Origin: Ephemerocybe angulata
Taxonomy: Eukaryota > Basidiomycota > Agaricomycetes > Agaricales > Psathyrellaceae
Direction: 5' to 3'
DNA length: 64,000 nucleotides
NCBI GenBank assembly: GCA_013368325.1
Contig: JAACJK010000069.1
Location: 62,001-126,000 of the forward strand
Below are positions 22,945 through 34,500 of this stretch, one piece after another. Below the pieces are notes generated by a model, which worked only from the letters and a program-made list of their open reading frames with translations, did no database searches and had not been told where the DNA came from. The position numbers and the translations under genes are program-made. Every line of letters begins with the position of its first letter. Positions within the stretch are counted from its first letter, which is position 1.

Positions 22945-24631
22945 TTGATAACGCCTGGGATGGCCTGGCCATCAAATTGTCAACCGGAACTGTTTGGCAC
23001 ATTTGATCAGAAAAATCAAGGTAAACCTGAGAAAAATAATTCCCCTGATGAGCTTGAGGCTCTGATAATACGCCCTTTCCGGACCTGGCGTCGCCCAGTA
23101 ACGCCGCACGGCCCAATCCCCGTGGTTCTTATCATCGACGGGCTCGACGAATGTGAAGCTACCCGGCTTCAAGACAAAAGAGGTGCCGCCGAGCGGAGGG
23201 ACGAAGATGAACAGTTCGAAATCCTTCAAGCCCTCCACCGCCTGATCAGCGACGTCGCCTTACCATTCCGGATTCTCCTTCTTAGCCGCCCAGAGCCCGT
23301 CATCCGCCGCTTCTTCTCCTTTCACGGTCCTAAGCTCACCCACGAAATATTCCTCGACCACAAGTACGATCCCGACAGCGACATCGCCCTCTTCCTCCGA
23401 GCCAAGTTCGCCGAAATCCGGTTCAAAAACCCTGGTCTTCCTGACTCTTGGCCGACTGACGATCTTATCAAACTCCTGGTTGAGAAGGCCTCAGGCCAGT
23501 TCATCTACGTTGCCACTGTCATACGTTATGTTGGTGGGCCCTCAAAGAACCCACAGCTCCTGCTGAGGCAGATACTCAAAAGTGGGCCGCGCCCAGACGC
23601 CAAAAGCCCGAGCCCGCTTGCGCCTTTGGACTCGCTTTATACCTCCATCATGAACCGATGCCCCAATCCCCTCCTCGTCGCAACCTGGATATCGATTAGT
23701 GCACATCCTGAATTGGAAATTACGTTATACGGAAGGAAGCACTGGACTGTAAAGTACGTGCAGCCCTCAGCATTCTTCTGGACCACGTTACTCTCGGCGT
23801 ACGCTGGAGAAGCGGATGATCTCTTTGAGCATATATTATCGCTGATGGCCGTTCCCCCGCGCGCCGATCTGGAAGCCAAGTTCCACTTTTACCATCGATC
23901 ATTCCAAGAGTTCCTGTGGGATCGGGAGCGTTGTGTGGGTCTCTATGTGGATGAGCCGAGGATGGAGGCTCTGCTTGAAGAACGTTGCGTGCAGGTTTTG
24001 AAAGGTATGTCTGAGGTAGCTCTTATCGTACAAGTGTGTATGAACTGACCCTCTCTCCGGTCGTTAAGCAAAGGGACCAGCTCCTGTACTGACGGAAAAG
24101 GAAGCTGATTATTTTATGCACCGCTTCCTCGTTGTGGCGACTCACGAAGGTTTACACGGTTCTTGGTTCCCTTGGCCGAGTGATTTGTATGAGGCAGACC
24201 TTCTTGCCTGCAACGTATCCTGGTGGATGCAAAGGCTCTGCGAAGTTCCTGGAGTGGAGTACAGGAATGCAGAGAGATTTGGGCTTGTATATCCGTGGCT
24301 CGAGTCCATACACGAAACTGTGCGTACCCTCTAAACCACAAGATGACTTGTATGTCGGCTGACGACAGTTACTATATTTATTCGTCAGTGCAAATTCTTC
24401 TCTTGCCACGCTGTCTGTAGACACTGGAGGCATGAAGCTGAACGTTTCATACGAGATGACGGGAGATCCGGGGCAGTGCCATTCTGGCTGCTTCGTTGCC
24501 ACTTCTCCCTGAAGTTCGGTGAAGTGCGCCATCATAGCGACTTTTCGCAAACAACCTTTTACGCTTTCCCTACCATTAGATGGTTCAGGTCCCGGTTTAT
24601 AGGAAGTCTGAAAACGATCCGCGAACTGTAG
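22945..24631 (+). CDS. NACHT (STAND) NTPase, copy 1, lacking the P-loop
   Basis: Three exons: up to 24004, 24069-24319 and 24389-24631; introns 24005-24068 and 24320-24388 match those of the paralogues. From 22945 the spliced frame is open for 517 residues. Walker B VVLIIDGLDECE lies near residue 65. It is followed by SRPEPVIRRFF, YDPDSDIALFLRAKFAEIR and ASGQFIYVATVIRYV, all typical of Agaricomycete NACHT proteins, and a conserved tail with LLACNVSWWMQ. Compared with copy 2, the N-terminal motif and the P-loop half are absent; homology starts near 23050. NACHT proteins act as cytosolic nucleotide-switched sensors in fungal self/non-self and xenorecognition. Without a P-loop this copy is either a pseudogene or a regulatory decoy. 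The start codon is only formal. Confidence 0.75.
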
Positions 24632-25647
24632 ATACTTTCTTGGACTTACAGTAGCAACTTACAGTAGCATGCTGCCTCCCAGACCCCGCATTACGATCCA
24701 GTAGCTCACTGAGCCTTTCTGTATGGAGGCTATGCAAATATACCCAAGTAAATACACGTGTGTCCTAGGTATAAGTATACTGCCCAAGTTACATACCTCT
24801 GCGCCATAGTCAACGAATTTGAATAGAGCACCGCGCGCAAGCGGAGTTGACGCGGACTCTGTCAAGAACGCATCTTTCGCTCGTCGATCCTTCGTACGCC
24901 TCGCCCGGCTCCTCAGAAGCACACAGGTACACGCGCTCATGTATCTGGATAGTACGAGTGTAGATCTGCCAGATTTATTTATGTCTTTCTCGCAAAGCCT
25001 AGACGCTCGAGGCACTGAGAGGTGAGAGACAAAGACGAAGACAGGCTCAGAGAGACACTGGGTAACACTAGGAGGTGTGTATATCTAGAGATCCGTTGTT
25101 GGGAGGTGTACTGAGGCGTATCGACCAAATGGCCTTGGCGGCGAGCGGAGGAGGTCAAAGCTAGCGACGCGGGTGCCGTCAAGGGAGACAGCAGAAAAGA
25201 CGATGCAACACGTACCCTTGAGCCAAGCGATATGGCCAGTTGGGGGGATGAGACGAGCCCTCAGGCTGGTCGAAGATTGTGTAGAATTTGTGTAGAATGG
25301 ATTGCACAAAGTCTCAAAGCAGGCTTACGGGCAACACACAAAACGCAACGATGGTACTCTAGATGCCTTCTCATCGATCACCTGGAAGGATCAATTGTTC
25401 ACGGGCTGCCTTTTCAAGCGCCCACAGGCTCATTCTTCAAAATTAAAGCATGTCTTAAATTCCTCGAAGTTAGGCATCCGGGTGTGCAATTTAGATTGGT
25501 CTGAAAAAGCGCATGGCATGCACTGGTCTCAGCGCCGCCCATGGCCGCTCTCAACTCGTTTTGGACATTAAGCGCCCGCCCGCGTGACCTCCGGAGTTTG
25601 GCTGAGTTCATAATGCCTGCCGCTTCCAGTATCCTGTCATATTCGTC
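24632..25647. repeat. 3' flank of the NACHT cassette, diverged copy
   Basis: No gene seen. Segments such as the one at 24960-25020 (CGTAGATCTGCCAG, then CGCAAAGCCTAGACG) recur at 41461-41515 (+) and, inverted, at about 58400-58460. The flank was therefore duplicated together with the NACHT genes. Confidence 0.5.
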
Positions 25648-25725
25648 TTGGATGCTGTCGCCGCTATCCATCGTACATCCAGCAGTGCTCTGAGCCATAG
25701 CTTCAATCCCCATCCCCTGGCGAGC

Positions 25726-27856
25726 ATGGCTGGCCCCTTTGCAGGCGCGCACGACTTCAAGACAGGACACAACACATTCGTCACGGTCGGGGGAAACTAC
25801 ATCGACAACCGCACGCTACCAGCGCCTGCGCCTGACGGCGCAAGACAGCGTACGTGTTACTTTCAGTGTCGTTAACCAAGAATACTGATTCAAATCATCC
25901 AGTCCTCCAACCACACATCGCCCCGGGAGCGTTACACAACTCCGCAGACCGAAGCGACGCGCCCAAATGTCACCCAGAGACGAGGGTCGCAGTGCAAGAC
26001 AGCATTGTCAGCTGGGCAGCACACAACGCCGTCGTTAACGACTCCGACCCGGCAAAGGATATCTTGTGGGTTACTGGCCCAGCGGGAACTGGGAAGACAG
26101 CGATTGCTGGATCAGTCGCGGAGACATGCAGTGAACAGGGCATGCTGGCGGGTGCTTTCTTCTTCTCGTCGTTCTCGGATGACGCGAGGCGGCGGTCGAA
26201 GCAGTACCTCGTACCGACGTTGGCGTATCAGCTCGTACGTCAGGAATGCTTCCAGGACGCTTCTCGGGAGATCGAGCTCGCCATCGGACGAGACCCTGCC
26301 ATATTCGAGCTGCGACTGAGGGACCAGCTTGAAACCCTAATTCTTGGCCCTTTGCGGGCCTCGCATCGATCGATTGCGTCATCTCTGTCTGTCCCGAAGG
26401 TCGTCATTATTGACGGACTAGATGAATGCGAAGCACCTCTACGTGGAGCTTTCTTAAACCCAACCACTAGAAACCACGTTCGCGAGAGGAGAGAGGCCCC
26501 ACGGACCAATGAAGATGAGCAGGTCGAGATCCTAGAGGCCCTTCTCAACCTGGCGAATGAACCTGCCTTCCCCTTCCGCATTGTTCTTTTCAGTCGCCCG
26601 GACCCCACCATTCGCCGCTTTTTCTCCCGTCCTACCACCAAGACCTTCCCAGAGGTATTCCTCGACGACAAATACGACCCCGACTGCAACATTGCGCTTT
26701 TTCTAAGGGCTAAATTCGCAGAAATCCGGCTCCGGCACCCTGCCCTTCCCGCTTCTTGGCCATCCGAAGATGTAATTAAACTCCTGGTCAAAAGCGCTTC
26801 GGGGCAGTTCATCTACGCAGCCACGGTTATCCGGTACGTTGATGGACCTTCAAGGAACCCACAGCTCCTGCTCAAGCAAGTTCTCGAGAGCAGGAAACGC
26901 ACCGATCCGGACAGCCCGAACCCTCTGGTACCGTTGGACTCGCTTTACACCGCCATTATAGGCCGCTCCCCCGACCCACGGCTTTTGGCCAGCTGGATAA
27001 CGATTATTAGTGAAGGCGGCCCCAGGGTACGTAATCCACCCGGCATCAGAAGAGAAGACACTGGTGGTGGCCAAGTAGTGTTTTCCGCATTTTTCTGGGG
27101 AACTCTACTCTCGTCGTATCCTGGGGAAGCGGACTCGCTTCTAGAGAACGTGTCATCGCTGATGCGCATTCCACCATGCAACGACCTGTTTTCTAAATTC
27201 CGCTTTTACCATCGATCATGCGAGGAGTTTTTGAAGGACCCTCGGCGTTGCGGTGCACTTTATATAGACCAAGCATCGAGGCGGCACCTTCTCGTGACAC
27301 GAGCTGCGCAAGTCCTTGAAGGTACGTTCCAATCCAACGTTCTCAAGGTTACTACTGAGCTTGGCTCTCTCCAACCTGGCTGTTGCAGCCAAGGGGCCTG
27401 TGTGTGTACTAGAGGACCGAGAAGCCTTGGTTTTCGATATCACTTTCTTCAGCCTGATACACTCGAACGCGCTGCTCCAGCGGGGGAAAGGCTATCTGCC
27501 TTGGCATCAAGCTTCAGTCAAGGCATCCCTCCTTACCTGCGACCTCTCTTGGTGGGTGCAGAAACGATATGAACTAATCGGGCTGGAGGAAAGGCGTCAC
27601 TTTGTAGAGAAATGGTGGTTGACTATCCATAATAGTGTGAGTGTTGGACGTACTAAGCTCAATGGCAACCACCTTTTTCTTATGCTGATCCTTTTTTCTT
27701 ACACCATAGTGCGGGATCCTGGTCTGCCAGCCTGTATGCAGGCGCTGGCGGGGCAAGATCAAAGAAATCAGGCTGAACAACACCGAATTCGATGTGCCTG
27801 GGCCATTCATGCTATTCTATATGGAAGTAAAAGAACTAATTTATTGGTATATGTAA
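25726..27856 (+). CDS. NACHT (STAND) NTPase, copy 2, complete
   Basis: Four exons, 25726-25849, 25903-27321, 27389-27636 and 27710-27856, give an open frame of 645 residues; an in-frame ATG also lies at 25648. The short first exon encodes a glycine-rich motif (FKTGHNTFVTVGGNYIDN). The NACHT domain follows, with P-loop GPAGTGKTAIAG near residue 100, Walker B VVIIDGLDECE near 208 and the SRPDPTIRRFF block, then a conserved helical tail with LLTCDLSWWVQK. No WD40, ankyrin or TPR repeats follow, so this is a repeat-less NACHT protein. Likely role: nucleotide-dependent signalling NTPase of the fungal innate-immunity/incompatibility type (family knowledge). Introns 2 and 3 fall at the same places as in copies 1 and 3. 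Confidence 0.85.
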
Positions 27857-28204
27857 ACCCCGAAAACATCGACATCCTTTCTCTCAGACAGCTACGAGTA
27901 CCCTTACGAGCGCCTGAACTACGCAATTTATGTCTGGTAGCGGACTCAGGCCCTCCATCCTCGGGCATTTTGTGTGATTCTTCACTGTGAGATGGTCAGG
28001 CTTACCCCAGACACGGAGGTACGACGCAGCCGGACTCCGATATTCACACCGCAACTTCGGCGTGTTTCGGTATCTGTTCGCGATTAGGCGCCCGCGCGTG
28101 TTCACTCTCTCCGGCTTTGGAGCGGGTCTCAGGAGTCAGCTTGGACATGGTAGTAGTGGCTGAAAGTCTCCTGGTATACATCTCCACCTGTAAGTTTTAG
28201 CTTT
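27857..28204. other. Intergenic between NACHT copy 2 and the LTR element
   Basis: No gene seen. The LTR element is inserted at its right edge, directly after CTTT at 28201-28204. Confidence 0.4.
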
Positions 28205-28408
28205 TGTGGGGAGCCCAGGACAGCCAGACCTAGATTAGATTAGATCGAGCGATCCCATACGGACGCTCGATGGCTTTCATTCTCACGCTCGCGAGCCCTA
28301 GAGATGGGTCGCCTGCTCGTCTCCTGTTCTCCTTAGTTCACTACAGTGTATATTCGTATTCGCTCTATCTACGCTCTGCTTGGCTTTGTCTTGCGCGTCG
28401 ACACCACA
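28205..28408 (+). repeat. 5' LTR
   Basis: 204 bases, TG...CA termini, matching 37911-38114 except at two positions (G/A in TATTCRTATTCG and C/T in TCTAYGCTCTG). Confidence 0.93.
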
Positions 28409-28410
28409 TC

Positions 28411-28428
28411 TGGAGCCCACCGCGACTT
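28411..28428 (+). other. Primer-binding-site candidate
   Basis: TGGAGCCCACCGCGACTT starts two bases after the LTR. It begins with the TGG expected from pairing to a tRNA CCA end. The priming tRNA was not identified. Confidence 0.5.
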
Positions 28429-28501
28429 CAGCTCATAAACCCAGCTCCTATCGAATTCGCCCTACACAACCGCCACTATCTGATCTTCGAGGATCGTCGA
28501 A

Positions 28502-31500
28502 TTGGCACCTAGGATCGTCTACGAGAGGTCCAGGACCCTTCCTCAGCGCTCAGGCACAGTAGCTTCAGCATCTCGCGCTCCCGTTCACGAAGAATCGGTT
28601 GAGCTTGCGACCCCGAGCACCACATCGAAAAAGTCGAAATCGCGCGTACCTGCGTCCCTTGCCCCATCGTCTACAGCAGCACCACAGGTCACATACGCAT
28701 CGCCAGACCCTTCGAAAACAGTTTTTTCCATCAACACGAGCCCTCGATCAAACCAGATCTCGACGCCGCCACCGTTGACAGCGCCGGATCAAAGCACCCA
28801 ATCACCGACTCCGAGATTCTTGACTCCACCTGCGTCTCTGACACGCGCAAATAAGCGCCCTCTATCAAGCGATAGCGATACCAGCGATAGCGACGACCTC
28901 GGCGGCGAACTAGAGAGCGACAGCGACTATCAAGACGACGAAGAACAAGTACAGGAGGACTTACTTATCGAATCAGCGAGCGAGACAGGAAGTTCGTACA
29001 AGACTACCAGCGATATCAACGAGAAGACAATGGCTACCGAGAAGACGATAGCGGACATGCCGTGGAGGGAGACGAGAGGTGCACCGAGGTACGGGGGAGA
29101 TCCGAGGGACTTGATGGATTTCTTCGAGCAGTTTGAGGCGGTGGCGGCGACGTGCAACGTCCCCGATGAGAAGATGGCGGAAGTGGCGTTGAGGTATGTG
29201 GAGGATAGGGAGGATAGGGAGGATTGGAAGGCGTTGGACGGGTTCGAGGCGATCCCGCCTGCGACGAAGGCGGTGTACGCGACGTGGAAGGAATCCGTCC
29301 TCGCATCGTATGCAGCTGAGGAGAAGGAAAAACTACGCACCTTCGACGACATGGCGAACTTCATCAGGACGGAATCGAGCTTCAAGGTGAAGAACATGTC
29401 CGACTTCGCGAGGTACCGATGACGGTTCACCGCAATCTCCAAGCTGCTGATCAAGGACGAGACACTCACCCTGAAGCAGGAGAACCTCTACTTCTGGCAG
29501 GGTCTCCACCCCGAGACGCAGAAGAAACTTCTGGCGAGGATCGATGTTGTCGACACGAAGCGTAAGCCTCAAGATGTGCCGGATATCCAGACGACGCTGT
29601 CGGCGGGCGAATATGTTTTCTCACCGAGGGTGTGGACGTCGGACATCGAGGGAGCGAGCGCGAGGTATGCGAGCGACGAGGAGATGGTGTTTGGGAGGCG
29701 CGGCGGAATTGCGGTGGATGAGGTGGATCAGAGGAGGGCGCTGGAGCGAATGGTGGATAGGGCGGTTAGGGAGAGAGAGAGGGGTGGACTTGGAAGGCGA
29801 GACTCGTCCCGTGAGGATGCGGACATATCGACGAGGCGCGTGTCCTTTGAGGAACACAGGCCGTCGACGGCGAAGGAGGAGAACAAGTCGAAGCTCGACG
29901 AGGTGGAGGAGCTTGCACGCAAGCTGAGCAGTCTCAAGGTGGACGACGTGAAATACGCTGGGTACTATTACCGGCTTTGCCTCATTGACCCTTCTATTGT
30001 CAACAGCGGTATTCCGGCACCGGTTTTCGAGTCCCAGCAGCACCAGTTCAACGGCCCCACAGGACCACACGTTCTGGCGGTAATGCCGCAGGGTTACGTC
30101 CCGCAGACGCCGCGCGAGGTGATGGCTAGGGCCCCTGCGCCCGCGTACACTCAGCGTCCACCGGCAAACACTGGGTTTGGCGCACCTCAGAGGACATCGT
30201 GGAACACCGCCCCGCGCACGTTCGCTAACCCGCTCCTGGGACGATGCTACTTCTGCGGCGGTGAAGGACACATGGCAGGATTCTGCGCTGTGGGCACGCA
30301 GTACATCCAGGAGGGCAGGTGCATGCGCGACGCCACCAGCGGTCGCTATTATCACGCTGATGGGGCGAGTATCTGGGCACAGAACGGGATGACTTGGAAA
30401 GAGGCGGTGGATGCGAAGATTGGTAGCGCACCTCAGTCACCCGGACCGGGGACCTCCTTAGGTACCCAAGACCAGACAGTCCACCCACCTAAGAAGGGGG
30501 TCCCTGGTGGTTCTGTCCAAGGCTGGATTTTTTCCACTGGGCTGGTTTTGGTCCATTGGTGTGTCCGTTTGTCCAGGTGTCTGGGGTCTTTGTTAATGGA
30601 TTTTTTCCAGGGTTGGAATTTTGTCCAATCAGCTGGACTTTTTCCATTTGATCTAGTATGGACTTGACCAGCATTGGACTTTTCCAATCATGATTGTGGA
30701 CTAGTCCACTAACCTCTTTTGCATAGATTGGACAAGTCCATTATATTTTGGACTAGTCCACTGCTGTCATTTGATGAATTGGACTAGTCCATTATTGTAT
30801 GGTCTAGTCCACCGCTGTTATTTGATAAATTGGTCTAGTCCACTGCTGATGGCATCAGTCTAATGACATTGATGGTACCTGTACCTATGATGTCATGATC
30901 TACATTGATGGACCCTGTGCCTGTATCATTATGACGACATTGATGGTACCTGTGCCTGATTTGCATGACATCATTGATGGTACCTGTACCTGTGATGTCA
31001 TGATCTACATGATGTCACTTTGATTAATGACTGTCATGATGTCATGCAAATCATGATGTCATGCTCATTTAGATAAGAGGTGTGCTGAACAGATTCCCTC
31101 ATATCTCACTCAGTTCCTGTCTGATAGGGATGGTTTTAGTATCATTGGAAAGTGTAAAATGAGAAGAGTAGAGTGGCCTATGTAGTGCATCCTATTCTCA
31201 TAATATATATACCTTGAAAATGATGGAAATGTCATTACACCAACAGGAAGCTCATTTAGATAAGGAGAATGTGGGACTGATTCATTCATATTTCACTCAG
31301 TTCTCCTCTGATAAGGATGAATCTAGTATCATTTTAAACCTTAGCTTAAGGGGTATACAGTGGTATATGTGGCATCCCCACTCCACATTATCTTACCATT
31401 CAATACTCCAAAGGTGCCAATTGTGAGAAGCATTAGGGTTAGTGTCACTGAAGACCTAAAGCAAGGGTAGATGGTAAACATCCATACCCAGTATGCCTTT

Positions 31501-34500
31501 AGACATATCATGTAGCCAATCCAGCACCAAGTTTTGCTATCCATAGATGATTGGTGATGTAATGGTGTAATTGCCCAAGCTTGGTTCCTGTGCTACAAAT
31601 CACTATTTTTGGACCCTTTTCTGATAGTTCTAGCAATATACATACTTGGATAGGAAAGGGACAAACACCTAGTTGAGAATGCAAAAGAAAGTAGCCAAAA
31701 CCATCCAGTGAGCATGGAGATATGTCTAGTCTTAGCCTTAACTATGGTCTGAAGATGTACAAGTGTGCAACTAAAGATTCAAGGATGCACTTAGAGCTAG
31801 TTCTTCTTGTAGATCATCTTCTACTGCTTGGATTTGCTTGCAGTCTTTTGGAATAGAAACCTACTATTTGAGGGTATACTTTCACAGTGTCCTTGTACCT
31901 CTACCACCTTACCATAAATAGCAATTGAGACAATTGTGCCATTTTAAAGCTGGTTTGCATAAAGTCATGTTTCTCCAAAGATAGATGCACTGCAGAGCTG
32001 TGACACTATAGGTTACCTCATTGGACATTACTAGTGGTCTGGTGTATACTTGTAAGGCTTTATATTCATGAAATAGTGTCTGGAGAAGTGTAATCTTACT
32101 AAACATTGAGTCTCAGGTTGCATGCCACATTCAGGTTTGTACAAAGGGTTTTAAGGGGTGACGTAGTCATAGATTTACTCTAGGTTGCCGGAGCTTTCTA
32201 TTGATACACATTTTATTTAAATTGATTAGGAAATGGGTGAGATATTCAGCTATCTTGACCCAAGCTCACCCTAATATACATCTTAAATGGCATTTTCATG
32301 ATTTCACAAGCTATAGCCCCACATGAAGAGCGCACAACATACCCCACTGTACTCTCCTTACTTCACACTTTCCAATGACATCAAATCCATTCTTATCAGA
32401 CAGGAACTGAGTGAGATATGAGGGAATCTGTTCAGCACACCTCTTATCTAAATGAGCATGACATCATGATTTGCATGACATCATGACAGTCATTAATCAA
32501 AGTGACATCATGTAGATCATGACATCACAGGTACAGGTACCATCAATGATATCATGCAAATCAGGCACAGGTACCATCAATGACGTCATAATGATACAGG
32601 CACAGGGTCCATCAATGTAGATCATGACATCATAGGTACAGGTACCATCAATGTCATTAGACTGATGCCATCAGCAGTGGACTAGACCAATTTATCAAAT
32701 AACAGCGGTGGACTAGACCATACAATAATGGACTAGTCCAATTCATCAAATGACAGCAGTGGACTAGTCCAAAATATAATGGACTTGTCCAATCTATGCA
32801 AAAGAGGTTAGTGGACTAGTCCACAATCATGATTGGAAAAGTCCAATGCTGGTCAAGTCCATACTAGATCAAATGGAAAAAGTCCAGCTGATTGGACAAA
32901 ATTCCAACCCTGGAAAAAAATCCATTAACAAAGACCCCAGACACCTGGACAAACGGACACACCAATGGACCAAAACCAGCCCAGTGGAAAAAATCCAGCC
33001 TTGGACAGAACCACCAGGGACCCCCTTCTTAGGTGGGTGGACTGTCTGGTCTTGGGTACCTAAGGAGGTCCCCGGTCCGGGTGACTGAGGTGGGTAGCGG
33101 GAGTGGCCAGCAGACAGCGGGGGGTCAGGCTTCAGGACCGAGGACGGCGATGGGTCAAGGTGGGTTCCTACCGACAACCTATTCGTACCGTTTCGCTCAA
33201 CATCGTTTGCTATCGCAATACTCGCGATTTCAGGCAACTGAGGTGGAAGAGAGGGCGCGAGCCGTGGAGGTTGCCGGCGAGGTGGAGGATACAGTGGGCG
33301 TGCGCGAGAGCGAGCAGGGAATCGTAGAGAGTGAGGGAGGTGATATGTACGAGGCAGCGGAAGAGCAGAAGCGAGTGTGGTTCGAGGAGTTGGTTGAGGA
33401 AGTACGAGCAGCGGAGATGGAGGAGGATGAGGAGTGCGGATGGGTGACAGCGGCCGAAGAGGAGAGTGAGGATGAGGAGGATGTGTGGGAGGATGCGAGG
33501 GAGGATGTTGGAGAAGGGGTGGTACGTGACGATGGAGAGGATGTAGGGATAGGGAAGGCATTCGCGACAACGAGGTCAGGGAAGAGGACAGTTCGGGAGG
33601 ATGTGTTAAGGAAAGCGGATGGAGGAGGAGAACGTCACGTACCGGGGTATAAATACGGCTCCAAGGCCGCGGATGTAGAAGCACCTAAGAAGTTCTACAA
33701 TCGCATTCTTGATGCCGTGGTACCAGGAGTGACCGTTGGCGAGTTGTGGGGACTGAGTGGAGATGTGAGGAAGGAGGTTGTGGAGAATCTGCGCACGGTA
33801 CGTATACCAAGCGAGGCGAAGCGGCGGGTACAACTGAAGCACCGGGTGTCAGTGGTACGCGCTAAGAGCGTGCCGGGAGTAGAGCTGGGATATACAGAGC
33901 TGCTCAGGGAGATGGACGTGAGAGTGAATGGCGGGCGGGCGTACGTGGTTGCGACAGTGGATAGTGGCTCGGAGCTTGTGGTGGTATCGAGGCGGATGGT
34001 CGAGAGGCATGGGTTGCGGGTGAACGAGTCTATCGAGCTGAGCATGGAAGTGGCGAATGGATCAGTGGAGAGGATGGGAGGATGTGTGGAATGGTTGGAG
34101 ATTGAAGTGGAAGGCGTGAAGACGTGGGGGCATGCGTTCGTAGTAGAGGGGGCACCGTACGACTTACTCCTAGGTTTACCTTGGCAGAAGAGTGTACGGA
34201 TGCAGACGGTGATACGGGAGGATGGCGAGATCGATCTCGTCATTCATAATCCGTTGAACCCTAGCGAGGAGACGAGAGTGGAGACACGTGCGCGAGCGGT
34301 GAAGTTGCAGAGTGTGAATGCGGCGAAGGGAGTAGTGGAGATGGTGGAGGAAGCGCGAGGACGAGCGGGTGAGGATGAACCTGAGGTCTGGGCAAGGACG
34401 ACCGAAGGGGGGACGGTGGAGGAGATAGAGGAGAGTGAGGATGAACCTGAGGTCTGGGCAAGGACGACCGAAGGGGGGGTAGTCGAGGAGTTGGAAGGAA

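Noticed and set aside
28930..30355. Long minus-strand frames opposite gag
   Set aside because: Antisense shadows of biased gag coding; no motifs.
30433..30687. Open frame with Pro/Gly/Trp at the left end of the foldback element, repeated inverted near 33090
   Set aside because: It is a property of the TIR sequence present in both orientations, not a gene.
32869..33684. 271-codon minus-strand His/Pro/Leu-rich frame
   Set aside because: Antisense of the acidic Glu-rich region between gag and protease.
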